A stretch of DNA of 42,057 nt from Elusimicrobiales bacterium. Lineage in GTDB: Bacteria; Elusimicrobiota; Elusimicrobia; Elusimicrobiales; UBA9959. This document shows positions 33,998 through 42,057 of the stretch, piece after piece. Position 1 is the first letter of the stretch. Every line of letters begins with the position of its first letter. The translations under genes were made by a program, and so were the position numbers. The DNA lies in contig JAILAB010000004.1 in NCBI GenBank assembly GCA_024681855.1, forward strand, positions 1-42,057, read 5' to 3'. Below the pieces are notes generated by a model. It was not told the origin of the DNA and ran no database searches. It saw nothing but the letters and a program-made list of their open reading frames with translations.

Positions 33998-35172
33998 AAA
34001 CAATGTACAAAAAGCTAAAGGATTCCGCAGCAACTTTCTCAGGATTTTTCAGAAAGGAATTCATACAAATTTTCCGGGACAGGAAAATGATAGCCGTGCT
34101 TTTCTTCATACCGTTAATGCAGCTTGTCATGTTTGGCCTGGCTCTCACAAGCGAAGTAAAGAATATAAAGCTGGCCATAATAGGCAAACCGTCCCCCATA
34201 ACTAGAGAAATAGAGCAGCGGACGCTGGAAAGCGGGTGGTTCAAATCTGCCGGCATATTGCAATATGACATTGACAATCCTGCTGAACTTATAATATCTG
34301 GCAAGGCCGAGGCGGCGCTCGTGATTCCTTATGAAGGGCTTGAGAAAAATTTTCAAGGCCAGGCATCGGCAGTCAATGCCGGATATTTCTATGGATGGAA
34401 AAAGGATGAGCACGGAAAGCCGGCACAGCTGCTTATAAATGCAATAAATGCCCAGCGCGCTCAGCAGATTTCAGCTTATGTAAGCCAGATACTTGCCAGA
34501 ATTGCCTCCGAAAGAGGAAATATGCAAGCCGCAATGCAAATAGAAACTAAAATAATGTTCAATCATTATTTGGAAACTAAAAATTTCATGGTGCCCGCTC
34601 TTGCGGCCATGGGCTCATACCTGGTAATAATGCTTGCATGCGCCATGTCAATAACTAAAGAGAAAGAGACCGGCACAATGGAAAAGCTCATTGCCTCCCC
34701 CATAAGCATTCTTGAAATACTTGCCGGAAAGACGCTGCCTTATTTTATAATCGGACTGGCTATAATAGGGCTTATGCTTGCGGCAGGCACATTCTGCTTC
34801 GGCTTGCCTATGCGCGGCAAATTATGGCAGCTGGCAGTGAATGCTATAGCTCTTGACGCATGCGCGCTTTCAATAGCTACGCTTATAAGCACTATAGCCA
34901 AAAGCCAGCAGCAGGCAATGATGGGCTGCATACTTGTGCTGCTTCCGTCAATACTTTTGTCCGGAGTGCTGTTCCCGGTCTCAAACATACCTGATGCCTT
35001 CCGCTGGATATGCTATCTCAATCCATTAATGTATGGCGCATCAAATTTCAGAAATATAATCCTAAAAGGGGGCGATCCCGCTTCTTTCTGGCTTAATTTC
35101 GCGATAACTTATGCCATGGCCATGCTTCTTATATCCATGGCATGGAAAAATTTTAAGGCAAAGCTTAATTAG
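33994..35172 (+). CDS. ABC-2 type transport permease (YbhR/YhhJ-like)
   Basis: The 392-residue protein has one N-terminal helix (MIAVLFFIPLMQLVMFGLAL, near residue 33), a periplasmic domain of about 150 residues, and five C-terminal helices from about residue 205. The ITKEKETGTMEKLIASPISILEILAGKTLPY stretch is the coupling-helix hallmark of ABC-2 permeases, followed by GCILVLLPSILLSGVLFPVSNIP. It should form the membrane pore together with the permease half of the preceding fusion. It is the last gene of the exporter operon; 85 AT-rich bases separate it from the next unit. The transported substrate is unknown; drugs, bile-salt-like compounds and lipids are all exported by relatives. Confidence 0.92.
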   Translation: MKTMYKKLKDSAATFSGFFRKEFIQIFRDRKMIAVLFFIPLMQLVMFGLALTSEVKNIKLAIIGKPSPITREIEQRTLESGWFKSAGILQYDIDNPAELIISGKAEAALVIPYEGLEKNFQGQASAVNAGYFYGWKKDEHGKPAQLLINAINAQRAQQISAYVSQILARIASERGNMQAAMQIETKIMFNHYLETKNFMVPALAAMGSYLVIMLACAMSITKEKETGTMEKLIASPISILEILAGKTLPYFIIGLAIIGLMLAAGTFCFGLPMRGKLWQLAVNAIALDACALSIATLISTIAKSQQQAMMGCILVLLPSILLSGVLFPVSNIPDAFRWICYLNPLMYGASNFRNIILKGGDPASFWLNFAITYAMAMLLISMAWKNFKAKLN

Positions 35173-35244
35173 CTTAGTTTTAATCCGATTTTAATTTCTT
35201 TACTGAAACTTTATTAAAATTATCCTTCTTAATCATTTTATTTA

Positions 35245-35250
35245 TATAAT
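35245..35250 (+). promoter_or_regulatory. Candidate -10 box for a leaderless envelope-operon transcript
   Basis: TATAAT ends 7 nt before the ATG at 35258, and there is no Shine-Dalgarno. No good -35 is seen at 17 bp. If used, it would drive the four-gene envelope block separately from the exporter operon. Confidence 0.5.
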
Positions 35251-35257
35251 AAAGCAA

Positions 35258-36895
35258 ATGCACAATAAAAAACACAAAACATATTCTTTTATGCAGATGC
35301 TGAAAAAAAGCAGGACAGGCAAAGCCGCTCTGTTTTTTTTGGCTCTGCTTTTCATGCCGCTTAAGTCTATCGCTTATGACGGCTCTGACAGCTTTACAAG
35401 GCTGAACATAGATTTTGATGCTTCCCTTTCTGACAATATGCTTTCCGGGCCCGGGCAGGACAGATCTTTTCTTACCGAAGGCTGGAAATATATGGGAACA
35501 ATGAATGCGAACCTATCAGGACAGCAGGAAGAATTCAAATACCAGCTGCGCCTGGGCCTGCGTTCCACTAATGACAAAAGAACAGACCCTATCCCTTTTT
35601 CGCTTACGAATGCGCAAGGCACTTTTGAATACAGGCAGCACAAGCTGCTGCTTGGAGATGTTTTTGAAGTGTTTTCACGCTATTCCCTAAGCTCCTCACT
35701 AAAAGGCGCCAATTACCGATACGAAGACGGCAGCATGCCATCATTATCGCTTATAGCAGGCAGAGCCGTGCCCCGCTGGGAAAGCTGGTGGAAAGATCCT
35801 GATGCGCTTTCAGTAAACCGCGAAGCATACGGGGCAAGCATAAAGCATAAGATAATGGAAGACATGAATGCCGGAATATCTTATGTGCAGAGCGCTGATT
35901 ATGATGCCCCAATGCCAGGAACAATGCTATACGACAATCAGGTAGCAGCGCTCACGCTGGATTACAAGCCTATACCGGGGCTTACCCTGGCAGGCGAGGC
36001 AGCTCTTTCCTCAACAAACCTCACAAATGGCATGAGCGCATCAGAAGCAGGGCAGGCTTTCCGCATAGAAGCCATAGGCGATCAGGATCCAAGCCGCGTA
36101 GTGCTGGAATATGAAAGAGTAAGCCCTAATTTTGAGTCTTTGCTAGGCTCCGCAATAAAAGACAGGGAAAGTTCCGCTGCTTCATGGAGATACAAAGCTA
36201 GCCAGGATATTACAGTAAACTCATCATTCAGATGGAACAGGAACAGCCTGCACGACAGCGCCCGCAGCACAAATGCCTACAGGCCGCAAATAGGAGTAAC
36301 CATAAGAAGAATCGCCTCCCGCAGGTATTCAGCATTAGACCTGAAAGCCAAGCTTGATTATAAGGATGCGCCGGCTTTCAGCAGGACTGACTGGTTTACA
36401 TCTGCAAATTACAGAGACCGGTTTGGCATTTACGACATTGACACAGGCCTGGGCCTTTCTTCTTACAATGCCAGCAAAAGCGACAGCAATCAGCTAGACA
36501 GCACAGCAAGGCTTGCCATAAGCACAAGAAAATCTTTTGGCTCAGTAATCATAAGGCCCAACATAAGCGCATCTGCCAATTATGCTGATGACGATGAAGC
36601 TGCCGTAACGCGCAAAGTATATGAATACTCCGCAGGGAGCGTAATAGATTTTCCAGAGCAGCGCATTTCAGCTAACTTCCGCATAGGACAGAATTTTATG
36701 CGCGCCCCTGATGCCGATGCCGAAGCGATGTACCTTACCGCACAGCTGAATTACAGGCCGGAAGCCCTCAAGGGCGGAAACTTCTATATGAAGTTTACCG
36801 TAAATGATTATGAATACCAGGCAACAGCCAACAATTACGCAGAGAAAGTCTTCACTATAGGCTTGAATCTGCCTTTTCAGCATGAATGGAGATAA
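35258..36895 (+). CDS. Large outer-membrane beta-barrel protein of unknown function
   Basis: The 545-residue protein has a signal peptide (basic start, then AALFFLALLFMPLKSIA, cut near residue 45). The mature part is a run of alternating strands separated by polar turns: RLNIDFDASLSDN, YQLRLGLRST, GTFEYRQHKLLLGDVFEVFSR, AALTLDYKPIPGLTLAGEAALSS, FGIYDIDTGLGLSSY, MYLTAQLNYRPEA and a final strand ending FQHEWR. I count roughly 20 or more strands, a porin-sized barrel. The LGDVFEVFSRYSLSSSLKGANYRYE stretch recalls an uncharacterised outer-membrane family, but I cannot name it. It has no cysteine. It is 12 nt before the next gene, with which it is surely co-transcribed. It may serve as a pore or an anchor for the following exported proteins. 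Confidence 0.75.
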   Translation: MHNKKHKTYSFMQMLKKSRTGKAALFFLALLFMPLKSIAYDGSDSFTRLNIDFDASLSDNMLSGPGQDRSFLTEGWKYMGTMNANLSGQQEEFKYQLRLGLRSTNDKRTDPIPFSLTNAQGTFEYRQHKLLLGDVFEVFSRYSLSSSLKGANYRYEDGSMPSLSLIAGRAVPRWESWWKDPDALSVNREAYGASIKHKIMEDMNAGISYVQSADYDAPMPGTMLYDNQVAALTLDYKPIPGLTLAGEAALSSTNLTNGMSASEAGQAFRIEAIGDQDPSRVVLEYERVSPNFESLLGSAIKDRESSAASWRYKASQDITVNSSFRWNRNSLHDSARSTNAYRPQIGVTIRRIASRRYSALDLKAKLDYKDAPAFSRTDWFTSANYRDRFGIYDIDTGLGLSSYNASKSDSNQLDSTARLAISTRKSFGSVIIRPNISASANYADDDEAAVTRKVYEYSAGSVIDFPEQRISANFRIGQNFMRAPDADAEAMYLTAQLNYRPEALKGGNFYMKFTVNDYEYQATANNYAEKVFTIGLNLPFQHEWR

Positions 36896-36907
36896 TAGGA
36901 GAAAAAT

Positions 36908-38167
36908 ATGAAAAAGACCATTCTGACATTAATGTTCTTATCAATGATGATTGTTTCTATGCCAGCCGATGCAAAATGGTGGATATTCGGCAAAGGCAAG
37001 CAGGAAGGAGTAACAATTTCCTATATGAACATAAATAAGGCTTCGTATCAGGACATGAACGGCAAAGCCGTAATTTATCAAGATTCTTTGCAGCAGGGCA
37101 GAATTGTAATAAACGGCAAAGCAAAAAGCAGTAATGGCTCCATAGGCTCCGTTATGGTTTCGCTTGACAATAAGGAAACATGGGACAATGCCAGACTGGC
37201 AAAAGACGGGACTTTTGAATACGCTTTTGCCCCGGAAAAAGGCAAGGAATACAATTTTTTCCTCAAGGCCATTGACACTACAGGAAAAAACAATGACATA
37301 GAGGATACAGCCATAAGAATAACACTCTCCGAAGAACGACTGCAGGATAAGGTATCCCCATTTCTCACAGCCCTTTTCAAGGCATACCAGGACGAAGACA
37401 AAAAAGCCTTTATGGACCTTGTGAGCGAAAACTTCACTAATGGCAGGGAAATACTGGAATCCGCTATTTCAAATGATTTCAGGGCATTAGACCAGATAAA
37501 ATTCACATGGTTTATAAATTCCATGGCCCAAGGCCAGAATGGCCTCATTTTCATAACCTTGAGATACGAGAGAAAAGTAACAGCAGCTGCTACAGGCAAT
37601 CCGCTGCAAGACAAAGGATATACTGAAATATATCTCACAAATGAGAATGGCGGCCTTAAGCTTCATGGAATGAAAAGCCCCCTGCTTTTCGGCCTTTCAG
37701 AAGCAGATCAGATTTCCGCAGGGAACATAGCCCAGCCTGAAGGAGAAGGCGGAAACCTGGTAATTGACGGTACAAGAGTATATGTAGGCGGGCATGGAGA
37801 TTTGGAAAGCGGAACTGTAACGCTTTGCGCAGGCCATATATGCGGCTCGGACTACGGATATGATTTTGACACGCAGACATTTAATGACAGTGAAGCTTCC
37901 GCAATGGCCTTCTATAAAGGCACGGGGCTGCACCTCAACTATACCACTGGCGTTCAGCAGCTGTCATCAGCCTGCGACCTTGACTCAACCGACATTCCAG
38001 TTTCCGGGTATACTTCGTCATCATCATTGGGTGATGCAATAAGCGTGGCTTCGCCTGAATGCTGGGCGCTTGACTATGGCACTCGCGGCAAGCTGATTTT
38101 CAAGGTGACATCCGGAGATTCAAGCACTACAAACCCCATAACTCTTCAGTTCTATTATCAGAGGTAA
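36908..38167 (+). CDS. Exported protein with an Ig-like domain, an NTF2-like domain and a Cys-containing C-terminal domain
   Basis: The 419-residue protein has a signal peptide (ILTLMFLSMMIVSMPADA, cut near residue 22). Residues about 45-140 look like an Ig-like strand domain (GRIVINGKAKSSNGSIGSVMVSLDN, then FFLKAIDTTGK). Residues about 148-265 resemble an NTF2/SnoaL-type domain: a helix pair (FLTALFKAYQDEDKKAFMDLVSENF), NDFRALDQIKF, and strands ending LKLHGMKSPLLF. Residues 283-419 form a strand-rich domain with four cysteines (CAGHIC, then two more), which may form disulfides. AGGAG lies 6 nt before the ATG. A related helix-plus-strand domain ends the next protein. The function is unknown; a surface or periplasmic binding role is inferred. 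Confidence 0.7.
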   Translation: MKKTILTLMFLSMMIVSMPADAKWWIFGKGKQEGVTISYMNINKASYQDMNGKAVIYQDSLQQGRIVINGKAKSSNGSIGSVMVSLDNKETWDNARLAKDGTFEYAFAPEKGKEYNFFLKAIDTTGKNNDIEDTAIRITLSEERLQDKVSPFLTALFKAYQDEDKKAFMDLVSENFTNGREILESAISNDFRALDQIKFTWFINSMAQGQNGLIFITLRYERKVTAAATGNPLQDKGYTEIYLTNENGGLKLHGMKSPLLFGLSEADQISAGNIAQPEGEGGNLVIDGTRVYVGGHGDLESGTVTLCAGHICGSDYGYDFDTQTFNDSEASAMAFYKGTGLHLNYTTGVQQLSSACDLDSTDIPVSGYTSSSSLGDAISVASPECWALDYGTRGKLIFKVTSGDSSTTNPITLQFYYQR

Positions 38168-38200
38168 ACAAACTTGAATTAAGCTCTGGAGACAAAAGCC

Positions 38201-41200
38201 ATGACTAACAGAAAACTTGCCGCACTGCCGATAATAGCCGCCTTTCTGCTTATGCAGCCGGCCTCTGCCCATACCGCAAGCATATTCACTAAGGCAGCGG
38301 ATTTCTCAAAAATTGAAGAATACGGCCTTAAATATGCCACATATTCCATTGAAAAGCAGGATGGCAAGGAAGCCCTGAAAAATCTGGGGACATACGATGT
38401 TCTATGGGATGTGCTCGGAAAAAGCGAGGAATTTTTCCTTAACGGAGACCCAGATGCCTGGCCAAAAGCTAAAGACGGAATACTGAAAGTAAAACTTGTT
38501 CTTGACCAGACACAGGCGGTAGCCACTAAGCTGGGAGCAGGAGAATATGACGAAGCTGCCATAGAAGCGCTTTCCCTGGCAATAGGCATAGTAGACCACC
38601 CGGTAGTAAATCTCGTATGGGAAATGAGCAAGCTCACATACCAGTCGCACAAGGCCGTGAAAGAATCCGTTGCGGCCCTGGAGATAGAGCAGCTCTATGG
38701 CCTTTTAGACAGAGACCGCTACCTTCACGGAACTTATTCCCCAGACGGGCCAAAGCTTATACCAACCGACAAAGACACAATAACGTATTTCTACAACAAA
38801 TATGTTATCACGGACAAGCACACCAGGGAGCTTGTTCGCACCTATGTAAAAAAAGTAATAGGCGCTGATTTTCCAGAATATTCCCCCTCATTATGGGAAA
38901 GGATCACCGGCACTGCAAGCGAAGTAAAGGAATCGGAAGACCTTGAAGAGCTGACTAATTTCCGCAATGTCTCTAGGGGCTGGATAAAAACACTCATAGA
39001 TGACCTTAACAAGCAGGCAAAACTTAGCTGGGCTCAGATGACCTTACGCAGGCAGATGGCCGAATTCAATGAATTTAAGGAGAAATACGACCAGTCAGTA
39101 AAAGATTTTGACTCCATAGATGCCTTCTTCAAGCATTGGCAGAAACTAAAAAAGGAACAGAAGAATTATGCCTCTATACTGGCAGACCAGCAAAAGAAAT
39201 ATGACAAAGCGCTGGAACTTCTCAATTATAAAAACAAGGAAGGAAAACATGCCAAAGCAAGAGAAGCCAGGCCTTTATTTTGGGATTTGCATAATAAGAC
39301 CATGATATATGCCGCAAGGGCCGCAAAGCTGGAAGATTATGCGTACGAGGAAAAGTTTAACAGCATATCTCTAACAGCCTACGGCAAGGCCATTGAGTGC
39401 TATAAGATTTTAGAAGCTGAATATGACATGCACTATTATGATGAGCAAAAAGCAGCCAGGGAAAAGGCGGCCTTGGTAGAAGCATTGACGGCTCCCGGAA
39501 AAACAACATATGCCGCATTGGAAAATGCGAACAAGATAGCAGACAGAAACTATTCCAGCGATACTTTATTAAAAAGCCAGCTGGAAGGAATGATTGAGTA
39601 TTACAAACAAAAGGCCAGCCATGCAAAAACAGCATTTAATAAATACCAAAATTCCATAAGAAAAATATTAAGCATGCTGGAAATTCCGGCAGGACAATAT
39701 GCTAATCTGTTTGATGAAAGTTATTTCACAAAAATTAATGAACACAAGCTGGACGACATAGCTAGCGCTATGTCCCAAGGAACATATGTAAGCGCAGGCC
39801 CGCTTGCGGAACAACCCGGAATAAGCGCCAGTAGCATAATTCTTAATTCCCTTACCCATAAGTTAAATATCCTGCTTAATGCCAGAAATGATTACTCAAT
39901 GATGTGCAGCAGAGCTGGACTATTCAATCAGCGTATTTATCTTGAAAAAATGAAGGCAGCCAAGCAGGAATGGGACAATCTGCAAGCTCCTGACGATGAA
40001 ACCATTGATTTCATAGTCTCAGGCCATGCCGAAAGAAAAATTGAAGTTTATAAAAACAATATAAAAAAATTAGCATCTTTCCTTGGCAAATTCAATTATA
40101 AGGAATCAATTAGCAAACTTGATAAGATGGAAGAGCTGTATGATACGGAAATGACAAACCGTTATTCCGACATTATTTTTTTCAGATATTTAAAAGAAGA
40201 AGCGGAAGAGTGGTTCTCAAATGTTAAAACCTTCAGTTCCTTTGAGCATGGAAAATTAAAGAAAAATTCATGGAACCAGAACATATTAAGCCTCATACAG
40301 ATAACGGAAGGCCCTTATGCAAATTATCTTAGGCTGGATAATAAAAACAGCTGGCTTTCAAAGCTGGCTAGCCGCCAGGACTGGTTGAACCTGCCTGAAA
40401 GGAAAGCTGACCTGAAAGCCCTCAATGCAACAAAATTCTGGAAAGAGATAAAGAAAGATCTGCCGGGAGTTTCCTCAGCCATACAAGAAGCCTATGATGG
40501 CAAGCTTTTCAAATTCATTGAGAAAAATAATCTTTATCATTTCAGTGACGGCTTAAACAACAAGCAGGATTATTATTTCAGCGAATGGACAATTCCCGAA
40601 TGGTTCTTAGACGATGAATCGAAACTTGACAGCCTCATTGCCAGCGTGTCGGCCATAAACGCAAAGAACTATGAGCAATACAAGGAAGGCCTGCTTAAAA
40701 TAAACAGCGTCATTCCAGGATCGGCATATTTCCCTACGCCTGAGATAATGGAGAATCTGCCATTTAATGACTCAGACAAAAATAAATATATGGAAGTAGG
40801 AATGCTACATTTCAACAGCACTGACGGCATAAGCAAAAACACTCTTGCAATGAAATACAAACAGCTCGCAGATGCCGCCACAGACAAGCTATATGAAAGA
40901 TCACAATGCTTCCGCAATGGAAGCTGCATCTCAGAAAAAACGCAAAAGATCATAGAGCAAAAAAGGCTTAAGGCAATAGCTGACAGAAAAAAAGAACAGG
41001 AAGAGGCCTATAAAAAAAGGAGAGAGGAAGAAGAAAAACGCATGGAACTTCTTAAACCGCGCGAAGCCACAGCATCCGAAATGGCAACTGTAAAGGCTTT
41101 TTATGACAGTTTCAAAAAGGCCTATGAACAGAAGCAGGACAATCTGCTCATGAGCTATATTGATGACGGCTGGGAATGCGGCGACGGCACAACACTGCAA

Positions 41201-41452
41201 GACCTTGAGGATAATTTCCGCAATATGTTCACGGTGTATGACAGCCTTACATACTCCATTTCCGAACTAAAAGCCGCACAGGACAAACAGACTGGCGATT
41301 TCATCATATCATACCGGCTAACGATAAAAGGCCGCAGCCAAAGCCTTAATATACAGCGCGAAGAACAGTCAACAGTGAAAGAAATGCTCAGGCTTGGCTC
41401 ACGGCCGAAGCTCATAAAAACGATTAACGGCACTTTCTGGTATAAGAATTAA
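38201..41452 (+). CDS. Giant exported helical protein ending in an NTF2-like domain
   Basis: I do not recognise this 1083-residue protein. It has a signal peptide (LAALPIIAAFLLMQPASA, cut near residue 23). Most of the mature part is helical and charged, rich in Lys, Glu, Ala and Tyr, with coiled-coil-like stretches (about 290-345 and a strongly charged one around 925-950, KKEQEEAYKKRREEEEKR). Only a few cysteines occur: CSRAG in the middle, SQCFRNGSC near 915 and CGDG near the end. Residues about 955-1083 are an NTF2-like domain similar to that of the preceding protein. GGAG lies 9 nt before the ATG. Its size and helical content suggest a periplasm-spanning or surface scaffold. No enzymatic motif is visible. 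Confidence 0.75.
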   Translation: MTNRKLAALPIIAAFLLMQPASAHTASIFTKAADFSKIEEYGLKYATYSIEKQDGKEALKNLGTYDVLWDVLGKSEEFFLNGDPDAWPKAKDGILKVKLVLDQTQAVATKLGAGEYDEAAIEALSLAIGIVDHPVVNLVWEMSKLTYQSHKAVKESVAALEIEQLYGLLDRDRYLHGTYSPDGPKLIPTDKDTITYFYNKYVITDKHTRELVRTYVKKVIGADFPEYSPSLWERITGTASEVKESEDLEELTNFRNVSRGWIKTLIDDLNKQAKLSWAQMTLRRQMAEFNEFKEKYDQSVKDFDSIDAFFKHWQKLKKEQKNYASILADQQKKYDKALELLNYKNKEGKHAKAREARPLFWDLHNKTMIYAARAAKLEDYAYEEKFNSISLTAYGKAIECYKILEAEYDMHYYDEQKAAREKAALVEALTAPGKTTYAALENANKIADRNYSSDTLLKSQLEGMIEYYKQKASHAKTAFNKYQNSIRKILSMLEIPAGQYANLFDESYFTKINEHKLDDIASAMSQGTYVSAGPLAEQPGISASSIILNSLTHKLNILLNARNDYSMMCSRAGLFNQRIYLEKMKAAKQEWDNLQAPDDETIDFIVSGHAERKIEVYKNNIKKLASFLGKFNYKESISKLDKMEELYDTEMTNRYSDIIFFRYLKEEAEEWFSNVKTFSSFEHGKLKKNSWNQNILSLIQITEGPYANYLRLDNKNSWLSKLASRQDWLNLPERKADLKALNATKFWKEIKKDLPGVSSAIQEAYDGKLFKFIEKNNLYHFSDGLNNKQDYYFSEWTIPEWFLDDESKLDSLIASVSAINAKNYEQYKEGLLKINSVIPGSAYFPTPEIMENLPFNDSDKNKYMEVGMLHFNSTDGISKNTLAMKYKQLADAATDKLYERSQCFRNGSCISEKTQKIIEQKRLKAIADRKKEQEEAYKKRREEEEKRMELLKPREATASEMATVKAFYDSFKKAYEQKQDNLLMSYIDDGWECGDGTTLQDLEDNFRNMFTVYDSLTYSISELKAAQDKQTGDFIISYRLTIKGRSQSLNIQREEQSTVKEMLRLGSRPKLIKTINGTFWYKN

Positions 41453-41509
41453 CCGGGAAGCAATAAAACCGCAATGCCATAAATAAGGCTATAAACCAAG
41501 GAGCGCATA

Positions 41510-42057
41510 ATGAGAAATTCAATGAAATTAATGTATATGGGACTGACCACCCTTGCGGCAATGCTGGCAGTCTGCTGCGCAGGAAACACAGACAATCCAG
41601 CCGCAGGCAATGGCACAACAGAAAAGGCTGTGCCAGCAAATACTGCTTCAATAATTAATCCCTGGCTGGAAATAGACGCTCAGGATGCGGAAAAAGCCGC
41701 CGGATTCAAGCTTGGCATACCTCCCGGAGCGGAAAAGATAATTTACAGGCTCCTGGCCGCAAATAATATGGTGGAAATGCAGTTCATCATAAATGGCGAG
41801 AAATGGACAGCCAGGACAAAACCAGCAGAAGAATATGAAGATATATCAGGAATGTATTTTAAATGGAAATCTGAAACAAAAAACAGCATTTTAGGCTTAG
41901 AAGGCAAGGAACTTCGCACAGAAAGCGAAGGCAGGAATATTCTTTCCGGGCTATGGCATGACAGCAAAAAAAGCAGAATGTTCAGCCTTTCCGTATCATC
42001 AGTAAAAAAGGAAAATCTTGCCCCAGCCGCAATTATCTTCGGCCAGGCCGCTAAATA
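41510..42057 (+). CDS. Lipoprotein, cut by the window edge, of a small gut-associated family
   Basis: The frame is open from ATG 41510 to the end of the window: 182 codons plus TA, which is probably the first two bases of a TAA or TAG stop. A strong ribosome site (AAGGAG, 6-nt spacing) precedes it. The signal peptide (MGLTTLAAMLAVCCAG) has a lipobox-like LAVC, with Cys22 or Cys23 lipidated, followed by a polar linker to about residue 48. The mature domain (INPWLEIDAQDAEKAAGFKL, IPPGAEK, then EDISGMYFKWKSE) resembles, from memory, a small lipoprotein family common in gut Firmicutes. The function is unknown. It is the last visible gene of the envelope block, 57 nt after the giant helical protein gene. 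Confidence 0.75.
   Translation, partial: MRNSMKLMYMGLTTLAAMLAVCCAGNTDNPAAGNGTTEKAVPANTASIINPWLEIDAQDAEKAAGFKLGIPPGAEKIIYRLLAANNMVEMQFIINGEKWTARTKPAEEYEDISGMYFKWKSETKNSILGLEGKELRTESEGRNILSGLWHDSKKSRMFSLSVSSVKKENLAPAAIIFGQAAK

Overview
The window is a dense stretch of a diderm (Gram-negative type) bacterial chromosome. It carries TolC, two outer-membrane beta-barrels, several lipoproteins and an envelope ABC exporter. The DNA is moderately AT-rich, with many ATA, AAA and GCA codons. Phylum cannot be fixed from sequence alone. A prepilin with an AFSLIEL cleavage motif, the repeat family, and look-alikes of proteins I remember from gut Bacteroides and Firmicutes suggest an uncultured gut or animal-associated bacterium. 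Elusimicrobiota is my best but low-confidence guess. I see no rRNA, tRNA, CRISPR array, insertion sequence or phage.

Layout. 1-2091 (+): a hairpin-rich leader, then a large membrane protein fused to a THEP1-type NTPase. 2155-12246 (-): a run of housekeeping and envelope genes, in transcription order prepilin, PAP2 lipoprotein phosphatase, J-domain protein, Sel1 protein, signal-peptide-bearing SAM hydrolase, large Sel1 protein, DUF6273-like protein, EamA transporter, CYTH protein and esterase. 12473-16126 (-): an HD hydrolase, then a radical SAM/SPASM enzyme overlapping a TMTC/PMT-like glycosyltransferase. 16303-19260 (+): a RecB-family PD-(D/E)XK nuclease and a glycerol-kinase-like FGGY kinase. 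19322-23314 (-): a beta-barrel, trxB overlapping maf, cutA and an unknown lipoprotein. 23495-25273 (+): a YgiQ-type radical SAM protein. 25602-27851 (-): a sugar epimerase and an M48 metallopeptidase.

28122-35172 (+) is a compact efflux operon: TetR/CecR-like repressor, TolC, short HlyD adaptor, ABC ATPase, ATPase-permease fusion and permease. It is a rearranged YbhGFSR-like exporter with its own TolC. Its promoter is near-consensus, overlaps an 18-bp palindrome and places the start of transcription at the start codon.

35258-42057 (+) is a second operon-like block of four exported proteins that I cannot assign to a known system: a beta-barrel, an Ig-like plus NTF2-like protein, a 1083-residue helical protein ending in a related NTF2-like domain, and a lipoprotein that reaches the window edge. 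This is the best candidate for an undescribed envelope system.

Five copies of a roughly 150-bp imperfect palindromic repeat lie between genes. In two cases the end of a copy supplies the stop codon of the neighbouring opposite-strand gene. Several genes have a TATAAT-like box 6-9 nt before the start codon and no Shine-Dalgarno sequence, which points to leaderless mRNAs.
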